From assembly GCF_000739085.1 (NCBI RefSeq), contig NZ_CP009110.1, positions 4,402,001 through 4,466,000 on the forward strand: DNA of 64,000 bases, read 5' to 3'. This DNA is from Amycolatopsis methanolica 239. GTDB taxonomy: Bacteria; Actinomycetota; Actinomycetes; Mycobacteriales; Pseudonocardiaceae. Made by a program: the position numbers and the translations under genes. A model generated the notes under the pieces. That model saw only the letters and a list, made by a program, of their open reading frames with translations. It searched no databases and had not been told where the DNA came from. How positions within the stretch are numbered: position 1 is the stretch's first letter; the number at the start of each line of letters is the position of its first letter. This document shows positions 53,558 to 61,411 of the stretch, piece by piece.

Positions 53558-54598
53558 TCACTCGTCGCCGGTGGTGGTGAACTTGTCGTAGAAGATCCGC
53601 TTGTCCGCGACCCCGAGCGCGGGCAGCAGTTCCAGGGCCGCCTCGACCATCGGCGGCGGCCCGCACACGTAGGCGTCCGCGCCCGCGAGGTCCGTCTCGT
53701 GGCGGCGAACGACGTCGGTGATCAGCCCGGTCTCGCCGTCCCAGTCGTCGTCGCCGGGCTCGGACAGCGCGGGCACGTAGGTGAACGCGGGCAGGGCCTG
53801 CTCCAGCCCGTGGAGCTCCGCCTCGAAGCAGAGGTCCTGCTTGCGGCGGGCGCCGTAGTAGAACGTGGTCCGGCGTGCGGCCACCTCGCCGCCGCGGGCG
53901 GCCATCGACCGCAGCAGCGACAGGATGGGCGCCATGCCCGCCCCGCCGCCGACGAACACCAGTGGCGCGCCGGGCGCGTCCCGCAGGGTGAACACCCCGA
54001 ACGGCCCGGTCACCTCCAGCCGGTCACCGACCGCGACACCGGTGTCCAGGAACTGCGAGAACAGGCCGCCGGGGTAGATCTTGACCACGAACTCGAGGTG
54101 CCCGTCGGTCGGCAGGCCGGCCATCGAGAACGAGCGCGTCTCGTCCGTGCCGGGCACCGCGAAGTCCAGGTACTGGCCGGGAAAGTACTTCAGCGCGGCC
54201 GGTTCGACCAGCTTGAGCACGAGGTGGCGCATGTCGTGCGTGACCGGCTCGTTGGCCACGACCTCGGCCACCGCGGTCTGGATCGGCAGTCCGGAGTGGA
54301 TCATCTCCTCGTCGTAGTTGAGCAGTTCGATGGTCAGGTCCTCGTACGCGTGCGCCCGGCACAGCAGCGTGAACCCTTCCTCCTTCTCGAAGTCCGGCAG
54401 CGCGAACGTGGAGTACCTTTCGAGCTCCACGTCGTCGCCGTCGAGGATGAACGACTTGCACGAGGCGCACTGCCCCTCCTTGCAGCCGTGCATGAGCATC
54501 ACGCCCTGCTCGGCGGCGGCCCGGAGTACGGTCTGGTCCTCGTCGACCTCGATCTCGATCCCCACCGGCTCGAAGCGCACCACGTGCTTGTCGCCCAT
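53558..54598 (-). CDS. mimB: Propane monooxygenase reductase MimB/PrmB
   Basis: A 346-residue NADH-dependent reductase. The N-terminal plant-type [2Fe-2S] domain has ligands C39, C44, C47 and C80 (GCKEGQCASCKS). A FAD domain follows (LDFAVPGTDETRSFSMAGLP, RxFS) and then an NAD domain (LVFVGGGAGMAPILSLLRSMAA; DAYVCGPPPMVEAAL). It delivers electrons from NADH to the di-iron centre. ATG at 54598 stands 59 bp after mimA. Confidence 0.94.
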   Translation of the reverse strand: MGDKHVVRFEPVGIEIEVDEDQTVLRAAAEQGVMLMHGCKEGQCASCKSFILDGDDVELERYSTFALPDFEKEEGFTLLCRAHAYEDLTIELLNYDEEMIHSGLPIQTAVAEVVANEPVTHDMRHLVLKLVEPAALKYFPGQYLDFAVPGTDETRSFSMAGLPTDGHLEFVVKIYPGGLFSQFLDTGVAVGDRLEVTGPFGVFTLRDAPGAPLVFVGGGAGMAPILSLLRSMAARGGEVAARRTTFYYGARRKQDLCFEAELHGLEQALPAFTYVPALSEPGDDDWDGETGLITDVVRRHETDLAGADAYVCGPPPMVEAALELLPALGVADKRIFYDKFTTTGDE

Positions 54599-54657
54599 CG
54601 ACACCCCTTCGTGTCCCGGCACGCGGGCCCCGGTTCGCCCGGGGCCCGCGGTGCGCG

Positions 54658-56307
54658 TCAGTTCGCCGGCGCCGGCCGCCCGGCCGGTCCCTGGCGGTTG
54701 TAGTCGGCGATGAAGGCCGACCGCTCGTCGTCGGTCATCTGGTTGAGCAGCACGTTGGGGCTCTGCACCTCCGGCATGCGCCGCAGGTGGTCCAGCGTCC
54801 ACATCTTCTTCGGGTCGAGGTTCAGGTGCGGCTGCGCGACCATCGTCTTGCCGTCGTCGCGCACGAAGCCCATGTCGGAGACGACGTCGGCCCAGTTCCA
54901 GCCGTGGTAGAGGGTCTCCCACTCGCGGGCGCCGACCAGCTGGCCCATGTTCGGCGTCTGCCTGCCCTGGTAGACCGGGCGGAACGCTTCCGCGTCGGTC
55001 CAGCGGCACGGCTCCGAGCAGTAGGTGCGCCACTGCCCGTCGACCTTGTCGATCACGGTGTCCTCACGGATGAGGCACGGCACCATGCACGTCCAGCACC
55101 GGTGCGGGTACACGTAGTCGACGTCCTCGGCGACGATCGGGTGGTGCCCGTTCGGCACCGACAGCCGGTTGTAGTTCTCCCACCACTTCCCGTACTTGTC
55201 GTACCAGCCGGGGTACTTGTGCTCGAACCACTCGAAGTCCTCGTCGGTCATCGGGTCGATGCGCCAGTAGTTGGCGAGCCACCCGGTGGCGAAGAACTGC
55301 GCGACCTCGTGCACGTAGCCCTTGTTCCAGATGCGGTTCCAGGCCTCCTCGATCAGGTCGTGCGGGATGACCAGGCCGTACTTCTCCAGGGGCACGAGGT
55401 AGCTGCGGTAGTAGTCGTCGTAGATCCAGCGGCGCCACATCTCGGCGTAGGACTCGCGGTCCTTGCGACGGTCCTTGGTGCCGTATTCGATGAACGTGCC
55501 GATCGCGGCGTCGACCACGGCGTGGTTGTTCCACCACGCGTAGCGCAGGTCGCGTTCGAGCAGCTGGTGGTTGCTTTCGTCGGACAGCGCCATCAGCAGC
55601 GTGGCGTAACCGTTGCTGATGTGCCGGGATTCGTCGGACTGCACCGAGTGGAAGACCGTCGGCAGCAGGTAGTCGCCGTTGGCCGCGGCCTCCGCCGGCA
55701 TGGCCACGAACAGCGTGTTGGTGAACGCGGTCTCGGCGACGATCGTCAGGTAGATGCTCGCCGCGGTGATGGCGTCACCGGTGATGAAGCCTTCCGCGAA
55801 CTGGCGGCCGATCGTGCCGCAGTAGTCGTTGTGGAAGTTGCGCAGGCTCGAGTTGAAGCCCGCCGGGTCGATGTAGTTGTTCATGTACAGGCGCTTGAGG
55901 TTCTGCTGGATCGTCGAGTGCCGGACCTCGTCGATCATCTGGATCGCCTGGCCGTTGTGCAGCTCAGGGTTCGGCACGGTGCGGAACAGCAGCGGCATCG
56001 CGCGCGCCGCCGAGATCTCCGGCAGCGGGATGATGCTCAGGAACAACTTCTGCCACTCCAGCCAGCGTTCCTGGACCTGGCGGAACATGTTGCCGCGGAT
56101 CGCGCCGTCCTCGGCGCCGTACACGCGGTGGTCCTTTTCCTCCTGCATCGGGAAATAGGACCGCAGGACCTGCTTGAGCGGATCCTTCTTCTTCGCCTTG
56201 CGGAACGTGTAGTCCGTTCCGTACTGCGACACCGGCTCGTGGTAGGCCGGTTCCCAGGACAGTTCCTGGATCTTCTGATGGGCTCTCGCCACACTTTGGC
56301 GGCTCAT
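54658..56307 (-). CDS. mimA: Propane monooxygenase hydroxylase large (alpha) subunit MimA/PrmA
   Basis: A 549-residue di-iron oxygenase subunit. Iron ligands are E97, E127-V-R-H130, E192 and E226-S-R-H229, the pattern of soluble methane/propane monooxygenases. Other family blocks: [16 protein letters not shown] and [19 protein letters not shown]. It hydroxylates propane, and in related strains also phenol and acetone. The ATG at 56307 is preferred to the GTG six bases earlier because AGGAG ends five bases before it. A GTCTCA palindrome stands 65-79 bp upstream. First gene of the operon. Confidence 0.95.
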   Translation of the reverse strand: MSRQSVARAHQKIQELSWEPAYHEPVSQYGTDYTFRKAKKKDPLKQVLRSYFPMQEEKDHRVYGAEDGAIRGNMFRQVQERWLEWQKLFLSIIPLPEISAARAMPLLFRTVPNPELHNGQAIQMIDEVRHSTIQQNLKRLYMNNYIDPAGFNSSLRNFHNDYCGTIGRQFAEGFITGDAITAASIYLTIVAETAFTNTLFVAMPAEAAANGDYLLPTVFHSVQSDESRHISNGYATLLMALSDESNHQLLERDLRYAWWNNHAVVDAAIGTFIEYGTKDRRKDRESYAEMWRRWIYDDYYRSYLVPLEKYGLVIPHDLIEEAWNRIWNKGYVHEVAQFFATGWLANYWRIDPMTDEDFEWFEHKYPGWYDKYGKWWENYNRLSVPNGHHPIVAEDVDYVYPHRCWTCMVPCLIREDTVIDKVDGQWRTYCSEPCRWTDAEAFRPVYQGRQTPNMGQLVGAREWETLYHGWNWADVVSDMGFVRDDGKTMVAQPHLNLDPKKMWTLDHLRRMPEVQSPNVLLNQMTDDERSAFIADYNRQGPAGRPAPAN

Positions 56308-56371
56308 GATCACTCCTAGGTGGGCACAAGTCCTACACCGTCAATTGGAGGCCGCGCGAGCACGCGTGCGG

Positions 56372-56386
56372 GTCTCAATATGAGAC
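56372..56386. promoter_or_regulatory. MimR-type box 1 (upstream of mimA)
   Basis: GTCTCA-ATA-TGAGAC, a perfect palindrome (6-bp arms, 3-bp spacer). It overlaps the final codons and stop of the small gene at 56375-56620 and lies 65-79 bp before the mimA start. Same half-sites as box 2. Confidence 0.65.
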
Positions 56387-56620
56387 AGGCGGTTCAGGTT
56401 CGCCGAACACGGATCGGCGCAGCTCGGCGAGGTGGTCCTGCACCGCCGTCTTCTGCCGGACGTCGCCCTCCGCCTCCGGCGTGATACCGAGGGTGCGCAA
56501 CAGTTCCGCCGCCGGGTCCCCCGGGTGCCCGTCCCCGAAGGTGGGATGCAGACCCTGGTCGACGAGGTGGTGGAACACGACGTTCACGACCGTCCACGGG
56601 TTGTACGTTTCCTCGGGCAT
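56375..56620 (-). CDS. Small conserved-type protein between mimR and mimA
   Basis: An 81-residue protein: MPEETYNPWTVVNVVFHHLVDQGLHPTFGDGHPGDPAAELLRTLGITPEAEG, then QKTAVQDHLAELRRSVFGEP. It is helical and soluble with no recognised domain or catalytic residue. ATG at 56620 is used (the frame is open to 56920, but that runs into the mimR coding region). It is the first minus-strand gene after the mimR promoter region and 68 bp before mimA, so it is probably expressed with the monooxygenase. Confidence 0.72.
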   Translation of the reverse strand: MPEETYNPWTVVNVVFHHLVDQGLHPTFGDGHPGDPAAELLRTLGITPEAEGDVRQKTAVQDHLAELRRSVFGEPEPPVSY

Positions 56621-56652
56621 GGACCCATCCCACGCCCGCCCCGGACGGGGGC

Positions 56653-56671
56653 GTGTCTCAATTTGAGACAC
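56653..56671. promoter_or_regulatory. MimR-type box 2 (mimR - small gene gap)
   Basis: GTGTCTCA-ATT-TGAGACAC, perfect 8-bp arms with a 3-bp spacer, 33 bp before the small gene's start and 89 bp before mimR. With box 1 it defines a shared TGTCTCA-N3-TGAGACA motif, a likely binding site for the AcoR-like activator encoded next to it. Confidence 0.7.
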
Positions 56672-56759
56672 GGTGCGCCCGGCGCGGAGGTTACCTTGTG
56701 ACACGGGACACAACGGCGGTGTTCGACTACCCTGTTCGGGGCAGCGGCAGGAGGTCAGG

Positions 56760-58559
56760 GTGGACCACGACCGGGGCAGCGCGGTGCTCGACGACGTCAC
56801 GCTGGCGCGCACCCGTTTGCGGTTCCTCACCGCCGAAGCGGTCGAGCCTGGGCAGGTCCGCGAAGCGATCCTCGCGTCCTGGTGGCGCTCCCGCGAGTTC
56901 CAGGTGCCTGCCGACCGCATCGACCTGCCCTACAGCGGCGACCAGGACCTCGACACGCCGCTGATCCGCGGCGCGCAACCGGTGCTCGAACGGCTCGGCG
57001 ACCAGCTCGAGGGCCAGCCGATCAGCATGATCCTCACTGACCAGTCCGGGGTCGTGCTCACCCAGCGCACCGGCGACCACGACCTGCACCGCCACCTGCA
57101 GAGCGTCGAACTGGCGCCCGGGTTCAGCTACGGCGAGAGGTTCGTCGGCACCAACGGGATCGGCACCGCGCTCGCCGACGGGCGGCCGACGCAGGTGTTC
57201 GGGCACGAGCACTACGCGGAGAACCTGGAGAACCTGGCATGCGCGGGCGTGCCGATCCAGCACCCGATCTCCGGCAAGACGATCGGCGCCGTCGACCTGA
57301 CCTGCTGGCGCAAGGACGCCGGCGGGCTGCTCGTCGCGCTCGCCAGATCGACCGCCGAGCAGATCCGCCAGGCGCTGCTCACCCACAGCACCATGCGCGA
57401 GCTGGTGCTGTTCCAGACCTACCTGCAGGCCTGCCGTCGCACCACCGGGATCGTGATCGCGTTCAACGACGACGTGGTGATGATGAACGACGCCGCCCGC
57501 CAGCTCCTCGACCCGGCCGACCAGTCGCTCGTGCTCGGGCACGCCAAGCAGGCGCTGGCCGCGGCCCGGCGCGCCACCGACACGGTCGTGCTGTCCAGCG
57601 GCGGCAAGGTGCGCATGTACTGCCGCCGCGTGGCGGGCGAGCGGACCGGCGAGATCGCCGGCGGGGTGCTGTCGGTGCAGCTCGTCGACACCGACGACGG
57701 GGGCGCGGGCGTCGTGCTGCCCGCCGTGCCGATGTTCCTGCCCGGCGTGGCCGGGTCGGCGCCGACGTGGTCGCGCAGCTGCCACGCCGTCGACCGCAGC
57801 TTCACCAGCGGCGAATGGCTGGTGCTGGCCGGCGAGCCCGGGGGCGGGAAGCACACGCTGGCGCAGGGCGTGCACCGGCGGCGCAACCCGGCCGGGCGGC
57901 TGCACACGCTCGACGCGGCCGAGGCGGGACCGGGCTGGGCCGCGGACGTGCGGCACGAGCTGCTCGACGACCCGGTGGACACGCTGGTGATCCGGCACGC
58001 CGACCGGCTGGGCGACGAGGACGTGCGTGCGCTGGTCGCCGTGCTGCGGCAGGTGCCGCGGCCGGACGGGCCGTGGGTGGCGCTGACGCTGACGCCGGAG
58101 GCCGAGAGCAGCCCGCGGCTGGCGGAGCTGCTGGCGTTCTTCCCGCGCACGGTCGGGGTGCCGTCGCTGCGGCGGCACGTGGAGGACCTGGCCGAGCTGG
58201 TGCCGCTGTTCCTCAGCAAGCTGTCGCACGGCGGTCAGGTGACCTGCTCGCCGGAGGCGATGCACCTGCTGATGCGGGCGTCGTGGCCGGGCAACACGGC
58301 GCAGCTGCACGAGGTGCTGCGGGAGATCACCCAGCGACGCCGCACGGGCACCATCCGTCCGACCGACCTGCCGGCCGAGTACCACACCATCGCGCGCCGC
58401 CCTCTGAACCGTTTCGAGGCCGTGGAGCGCGACGCGATCGTGCGCAGCCTGGAGGACGCGGGCGGCAACAAGGCCCGCGCGGCACAACTGCTGGGCATCT
58501 CCCGCGCGACGATCTACCGCAAGATCCACGAGTACGGAATCGTGACACCTGTGCACTGA
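56760..58559 (+). CDS. mimR: AcoR/MimR-type transcriptional activator (GAF-AAA-Fis HTH)
   Basis: A 599-residue regulator: N-terminal helical part, a GAF domain (~60-215: [60 protein letters not shown]), a PAS-like stretch, a degenerate AAA+ domain (Walker [11 protein letters not shown] at ~360) and a Fis-type HTH ([26 protein letters not shown]) at the end. The GAFTGA loop that contacts sigma-54 is absent, as expected in an actinomycete without sigma-54. GTG at 56760 follows AGGAGG. Divergent from the mim operon; it likely activates it in response to substrate or an aldehyde/ketone. Confidence 0.9.
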   Translation: MDHDRGSAVLDDVTLARTRLRFLTAEAVEPGQVREAILASWWRSREFQVPADRIDLPYSGDQDLDTPLIRGAQPVLERLGDQLEGQPISMILTDQSGVVLTQRTGDHDLHRHLQSVELAPGFSYGERFVGTNGIGTALADGRPTQVFGHEHYAENLENLACAGVPIQHPISGKTIGAVDLTCWRKDAGGLLVALARSTAEQIRQALLTHSTMRELVLFQTYLQACRRTTGIVIAFNDDVVMMNDAARQLLDPADQSLVLGHAKQALAAARRATDTVVLSSGGKVRMYCRRVAGERTGEIAGGVLSVQLVDTDDGGAGVVLPAVPMFLPGVAGSAPTWSRSCHAVDRSFTSGEWLVLAGEPGGGKHTLAQGVHRRRNPAGRLHTLDAAEAGPGWAADVRHELLDDPVDTLVIRHADRLGDEDVRALVAVLRQVPRPDGPWVALTLTPEAESSPRLAELLAFFPRTVGVPSLRRHVEDLAELVPLFLSKLSHGGQVTCSPEAMHLLMRASWPGNTAQLHEVLREITQRRRTGTIRPTDLPAEYHTIARRPLNRFEAVERDAIVRSLEDAGGNKARAAQLLGISRATIYRKIHEYGIVTPVH

Positions 58560-58562
58560 CGC

Positions 58563-58625
58563 GAGTCCCACGCTCAGCACGCCGAGTTCCACGTTCAGCG
58601 TCGTGAGTTCTGCATTCAGCGGGGA
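58563..58625. repeat. Three 21-bp tandem repeats after mimR
   Basis: Imperfect copies beginning GAGTCCCACGCTCAGC (58563), GAGTTCCACGTTCAGC (58584) and GAGTTCTGCATTCAGC (58605), period exactly 21 bp. They lie in the 118-bp gap between mimR and the HAD gene, which has no open gene. Read on either strand they could form weak stems. Confidence 0.8.
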
Positions 58626-58677
58626 GCGTTCGCGGTGGGAACGCAGCACCTGCGTGCGAAGATGCCGGACTCGCGGG

Positions 58678-59283
58678 TCAGCTTGTGGTGCGCAGGCTGC
58701 GGGCCCACTCGGCGAGATCCGTCACCGTCCAATCCGGACTCGGGTGGGCGGGGAGCGGGAGGCGGCCGTCGCGGGTGACGAAGGCCGTGCGCATCCCCGC
58801 GGCCTGCGCGCCGGCGATGTCCCAATCGTGCGCGGCGATCATCACCGGCGGCTCGCCGGCATGTTCGACCAGCGCGTAGGCCGCCGGGGACGGCTTGAGC
58901 GCGCCCGCCGACTCGGCCGAGTAGATCGCGTCGAAACCGAGGTCCCCGAGTTGCGCCTCGATCACCGCCTGCGGCGAGTTGCCCAGCGCCACCAGCCGGT
59001 GCCCCTGGTCGCGGAGATCGGCCAGCGCGGGCTCCACATCCGGGTGCGGCGGCAGGGATCGCAGCGCCGCCGCGAGCCGCGGGAGGTCCGCCTCCGGGGC
59101 GACGGTCCGGGCGCAGGCGCCGGCGAGCTGCGCGAAGTCCTGGTACCGGCCGCTCGCGGTGACCACCAGCGCGGTGTGGATGAGCAGGTCGAACCACCGC
59201 GTGCGGACCTCCGCGCCGCCGAGGACGTCGTCCAGCGGCGCGAGGTCGAGCAGCGTTTCGTTGATGTCGAAGACCATGAGCAT
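58678..59283 (-). CDS. HAD-superfamily hydrolase (haloacid dehalogenase type II-like)
   Basis: A 201-residue HAD protein: motif [15 protein letters not shown] with the nucleophile Asp at ~residue 5, motif [15 protein letters not shown], motif [15 protein letters not shown] (Lys), motif [19 protein letters not shown] (HDWD). This set fits type II 2-haloacid dehalogenases or phosphatases. ATG at 59283. It is divergent from the ArsR gene with a short palindromic region between. Confidence 0.88.
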   Translation of the reverse strand: MLMVFDINETLLDLAPLDDVLGGAEVRTRWFDLLIHTALVVTASGRYQDFAQLAGACARTVAPEADLPRLAAALRSLPPHPDVEPALADLRDQGHRLVALGNSPQAVIEAQLGDLGFDAIYSAESAGALKPSPAAYALVEHAGEPPVMIAAHDWDIAGAQAAGMRTAFVTRDGRLPLPAHPSPDWTVTDLAEWARSLRTTS

Positions 59284-59291
59284 GCCGGGCA

Positions 59292-59313
59292 AGGTACTAT
59301 CACCTTCGTACCT
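59292..59313. promoter_or_regulatory. Inverted repeat in the HAD-ArsR gap
   Basis: AGGTAC (59292-59297) and GTACCT (59308-59313) with a 10-bp spacer, 17 bp before the ArsR start and 9 bp before the HAD start. It may be the ArsR operator. Confidence 0.45.
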
Positions 59314-59329
59314 ACGACAAGGGGACGCG

Positions 59330-59629
59330 ATGGACCTCGATCTCGGCACCGTGCTGTCGGCGCTGGCCGACCCGCACCGGCGCGGGGTGGTGGTCGACCT
59401 GCTGGACCGGCCGGACGGCGAGCACGCGTGCACCTCGTTCGACCTGCCGGTCGCCAAGTCGACCCGTACCCATCACTGGCGGGTGCTGCGGCAGGCCGGG
59501 CTCATCCACCAGCGGGACGCCGGCAACGGCAGTTTCGTGCGGCTGCGCCGGGACGAGGTCAGCGCGCGGTTCCCCGGTCTGCTGGACTCCATCCGGCAGG
59601 CCCACCACGACGAAAGGCGATCCGAGTGA
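59330..59629 (+). CDS. ArsR-type winged-helix regulator
   Basis: A 99-residue ArsR/HTH_20 protein: [73 protein letters not shown]. The metal motif ELCVC is absent, so it senses something other than arsenite. GGGGACGCG precedes the ATG at 59330. It overlaps the RraA-like gene (GTGA), which it probably controls. Confidence 0.87.
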   Translation: MDLDLGTVLSALADPHRRGVVVDLLDRPDGEHACTSFDLPVAKSTRTHHWRVLRQAGLIHQRDAGNGSFVRLRRDEVSARFPGLLDSIRQAHHDERRSE

Positions 59630-60096
59630 CCTTCTCCACCGCCGACCTGGTCGACGAGCACGGCGACAAGCTCCGGGTGTGCGACACGCAGTTCCGCCAG
59701 TTCGGCGGGCGGCGGGCGTTCTCCGGCCAGGTCCGGACCGTCTCGTGCTACCAGGACAACGGCCTGGTCAAGCAGTTGCTCGCGACACCGGGCGAGGGCG
59801 CGGTGCTGGTGGTCGACGGGCGCGGCTCGCTGCACACCGCGCTGACCGGCGACCTCATCGCCGGCTCGGCGGTGGAGAACGGCTGGGCCGGCCTGGTGAT
59901 CAACGGCGCGGTGCGGGACAGCGCGGTGCTCGCCGGGCTGCCGATCGGCATCAAGGCGCTGGGCACCAACCCGCGCAAGAGCAGCAAGGCGGGCAACGGC
60001 GCGGTCGACGTGCCGGTCGGCTTCGGCGGGATCACCTTCCACCCCGGCGACATGCTCTACGCCGACGACGACGGCATCGTGCTCGTGGAGAACTAG
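59626..60096 (+). CDS. RraA-like / HMG-aldolase-type protein
   Basis: A 156-residue RraA-family protein ([79 protein letters not shown]). RraA of E. coli inhibits RNase E; others in the family are class II pyruvate aldolases. Here the aldolase motif D-x20-R-D is complete (Asp of GDLIAG and Arg-Asp of AVRD), while the following x2-E/D position is Val. It overlaps the ArsR gene. Enzyme versus RNase regulator is undecided. Confidence 0.85.
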   Translation: MTFSTADLVDEHGDKLRVCDTQFRQFGGRRAFSGQVRTVSCYQDNGLVKQLLATPGEGAVLVVDGRGSLHTALTGDLIAGSAVENGWAGLVINGAVRDSAVLAGLPIGIKALGTNPRKSSKAGNGAVDVPVGFGGITFHPGDMLYADDDGIVLVEN

Positions 60097-60130
60097 CCGT
60101 GAGGGCGGGCCACCCGGCCCGCCCTTCGGC

Positions 60131-60943
60131 TCAACGTCCCGCGGAGACCAGCGCCCGCTCGGTCAGCACCCGCGCGAGGTGCTGCCGGTACTCGGCCGTC
60201 GCGTGGGCCTCGTCGGCCGGGGAGGTGCCCTCCGCGGCCAGCGCGGCGGCCTCGGCGGCCGAAGCGCCGTCGGCCAGTGCCGCCTCGGTCGCCGAAGCAC
60301 GCATCGGGGTGCCGCCCATGTTGATCAACGACACGGCGCTCCCGGCGACGACGACCCCGACAATCGCCCAGTCGATCGACCGCCGTGTGAACTTCTCGAA
60401 CCCCCACCCGGCGCCGCCCTGGGCCGGGATCCGCACCTCGGTCAGCAGTTCCTCCGGCGCGAGCGGCGTCTCGAACGGCCCCTGGAAGAACTCGGCCGCC
60501 GGGATGCGCCGCTCGCCGTCCGGGCCGCGCGCGACCAGCACCCCGTCCACGGCGAGGACCGCCGCGGGCAGGTCGGCGGCCGGGTCGGCGTGGACCAGCG
60601 AGCCGCCGATCGTGCCGCGGTGGCGCACCTGCTGGTCCCCCACCTCGCCCGCGACGTGCGCGAGCAGCGGCGCGTGCTCGGCCAGCACCGGGTCGCGGTG
60701 CAGGTCGTGGTAACGCGACATGGCGCCGATCGCGATCTCGCCGCCCTCGGCCCGCACGTACCGCAGCTCGTCGAGCGGGCCGATGTCGATGACCACCTCG
60801 GGCGCGGCGAAGCGCAGTTTCATCAGCGGCAGCAGGGACTGCCCGCCGGCCAGCAGCTTGGCGTCGTCACCGTGCTCGGCGACCGCGGCCAGCGCCTCGT
60901 CCACAGAGGACACCCGCCGGTAGGTGAACTGGGCCGGGATCAC
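60131..60943 (-). CDS. CO-dehydrogenase-like FAD-binding subunit (CoxM)
   Basis: A 270-residue FAD subunit of the xanthine-dehydrogenase family: FAD motif AKLLAGGQSLLPLMKLRFAAPEVVIDI (residues ~28-55) and HRGTIGGSLVHADPAADLPA (~108-127), then the CO_deh_flav_C domain. It transfers electrons from the iron-sulfur subunit to the quinone or NAD side. GTG at 60943 overlaps coxS stop (GTGA). Confidence 0.93.
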   Translation of the reverse strand: MIPAQFTYRRVSSVDEALAAVAEHGDDAKLLAGGQSLLPLMKLRFAAPEVVIDIGPLDELRYVRAEGGEIAIGAMSRYHDLHRDPVLAEHAPLLAHVAGEVGDQQVRHRGTIGGSLVHADPAADLPAAVLAVDGVLVARGPDGERRIPAAEFFQGPFETPLAPEELLTEVRIPAQGGAGWGFEKFTRRSIDWAIVGVVVAGSAVSLINMGGTPMRASATEAALADGASAAEAAALAAEGTSPADEAHATAEYRQHLARVLTERALVSAGR

Positions 60944-61410
60944 CGCTGGACCTCCTGCCCGGACGCATTCATCACCGCGTTGACGATGTTGTGGTAACCC
61001 GTGCAGCGGCACAGGTTCCCCTCCAGCCCCGCGCGCACCTCCTGGCGCGTCGGCTTCGGGTTGTGGTCCAGCAGCGACACCGACGCCATGATCATCCCGG
61101 GCGTGCAGAACCCGCACTGCAGGCCGTGCTCCTCGCGGAACGCGCGCTGCACCGGGTGAAGGTCGCCGTCCTCGCCGTGCAGGCCTTCCAGCGTGGTGAC
61201 CGAGTGCCCGTCGGCCTGCGCCGCCAGGACCGTGCACGACTTCACGGACTCACCGTCGAGCAGCACCGTGCACGCGCCGCAGGACGTGGTATCGCAGCCG
61301 ATGTTCGTCGCCGTCAGCCCGGCCTGCTCCCGCACGAAGTGGACCAGCAGGGTGCGGTCCTCGACCTCCTCGGAGACCGTCGTGCCGTTGATCTCGATCG
61401 AGACCTTCAC
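60940..61410 (-). CDS. CO-dehydrogenase-like [2Fe-2S] subunit (CoxS)
   Basis: A 156-residue protein with two [2Fe-2S] clusters: plant-type ligands C39, C44, C47, C59 ([21 protein letters not shown]) and the second, helical-domain cluster C99-G-F-C102 with C134-R-C136. Length and order are standard for molybdenum hydroxylase small subunits. GTG at 61410 begins 2 bp after the coxL stop. Confidence 0.95.
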   Translation of the reverse strand: MKVSIEINGTTVSEEVEDRTLLVHFVREQAGLTATNIGCDTTSCGACTVLLDGESVKSCTVLAAQADGHSVTTLEGLHGEDGDLHPVQRAFREEHGLQCGFCTPGMIMASVSLLDHNPKPTRQEVRAGLEGNLCRCTGYHNIVNAVMNASGQEVQR

Positions 61411-61411
61411 T

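Noticed and set aside
56341..56400. A sigma-54 (-24/-12) promoter before mimA
   Set aside because: No GG-N10-GC pair at suitable spacing was found with confidence, and the activator lacks the GAFTGA loop.
58563..58625. CRISPR array
   Set aside because: The 21-bp units are contiguous with no unique spacers, and no cas gene is present.
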